IMG/VR virus record: IMGVR_UViG_3300030202_000714
Coordinates: 1-60,992 of that record
DNA from: a virus
Length of the DNA stretch: 60,992 bases
Reading direction: 5' to 3' (one strand)
The notes below the pieces were generated by a model that was not told the origin of the DNA, made no database searches, and saw only the letters and a program-made list of their open reading frames with translations. Shown here one piece after another: positions 60,986-60,992 of this stretch. The stretch's first letter is position 1. Each line of letters starts with the position of its first letter. Made by a program: the position numbers and the translations under genes.

Positions 60986-60992
60986 CTTCCTT

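Noticed and set aside
1-60992. CRISPR array, insertion sequence or integrase
   Set aside because: No regularly spaced direct repeats, transposase or recombinase motifs were seen.

Overview
This window is about 61 kb of an AT-rich tailed-phage genome. The host is most likely a marine member of the Bacteroidetes (flavobacteria-like). The support is low GC, almost no Shine-Dalgarno sequences before the start codons, short A/T leaders, Bacteroidetes-style signal peptides, and a terminase, portal, 490-residue capsid protein and giant virion proteins in an order resembling crAss-like podoviruses. The host and family assignments are inferences from reading the sequence, not database results.

Layout. 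Positions 1-3430 hold a leftward block of tiny, mostly unknown genes, probably early. It is punctuated by repeated copies of one 33-bp promoter-like element and by one, perhaps two, very short tRNA-like structures. Positions 3430-3786 form a divergent control region with one rightward copy of the element, a G-rich run and dyads. From 3787 to 57003 everything reads rightward. First come two small genes and a hypothetical protein, then a chaperonin pair (groEL then groES, in reversed order), a winged-helix-like protein, an HExxH metallopeptidase-like protein, a basic low-complexity protein and a holin (3787-9259). Tail fibre and receptor-binding genes follow, including three LamG-like paralogues and a fibre with a peptidase S74 chaperone end (9261-25262). 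Small genes lead to the terminase subunits, portal, scaffold-like protein and major capsid protein (25323-34433). Connector, ring and muzzle-like tail proteins and internal virion proteins come next, ending in a 2312-residue protein with metallopeptidase-like and HAD-like domains (34523-52591). Last is an envelope/lysis block: a predicted outer-membrane barrel, membrane coiled-coil proteins, a secreted thioredoxin-fold protein, an M15 endolysin, a candidate spanin and a holin-like protein (52628-57003).

A bidirectional terminator at 57006-57025 separates this from a leftward metabolic operon (57030-60985): class I ribonucleotide reductase alpha and beta subunits with a small membrane protein between them, small unknown genes, a T7-like endonuclease I and a small helical protein.

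Working picture: the leftward genes act early. The nrd operon and resolvase support DNA synthesis and processing. The rightward block builds the virion, with phage chaperonins helping fold virion proteins, and then lyses the cell.
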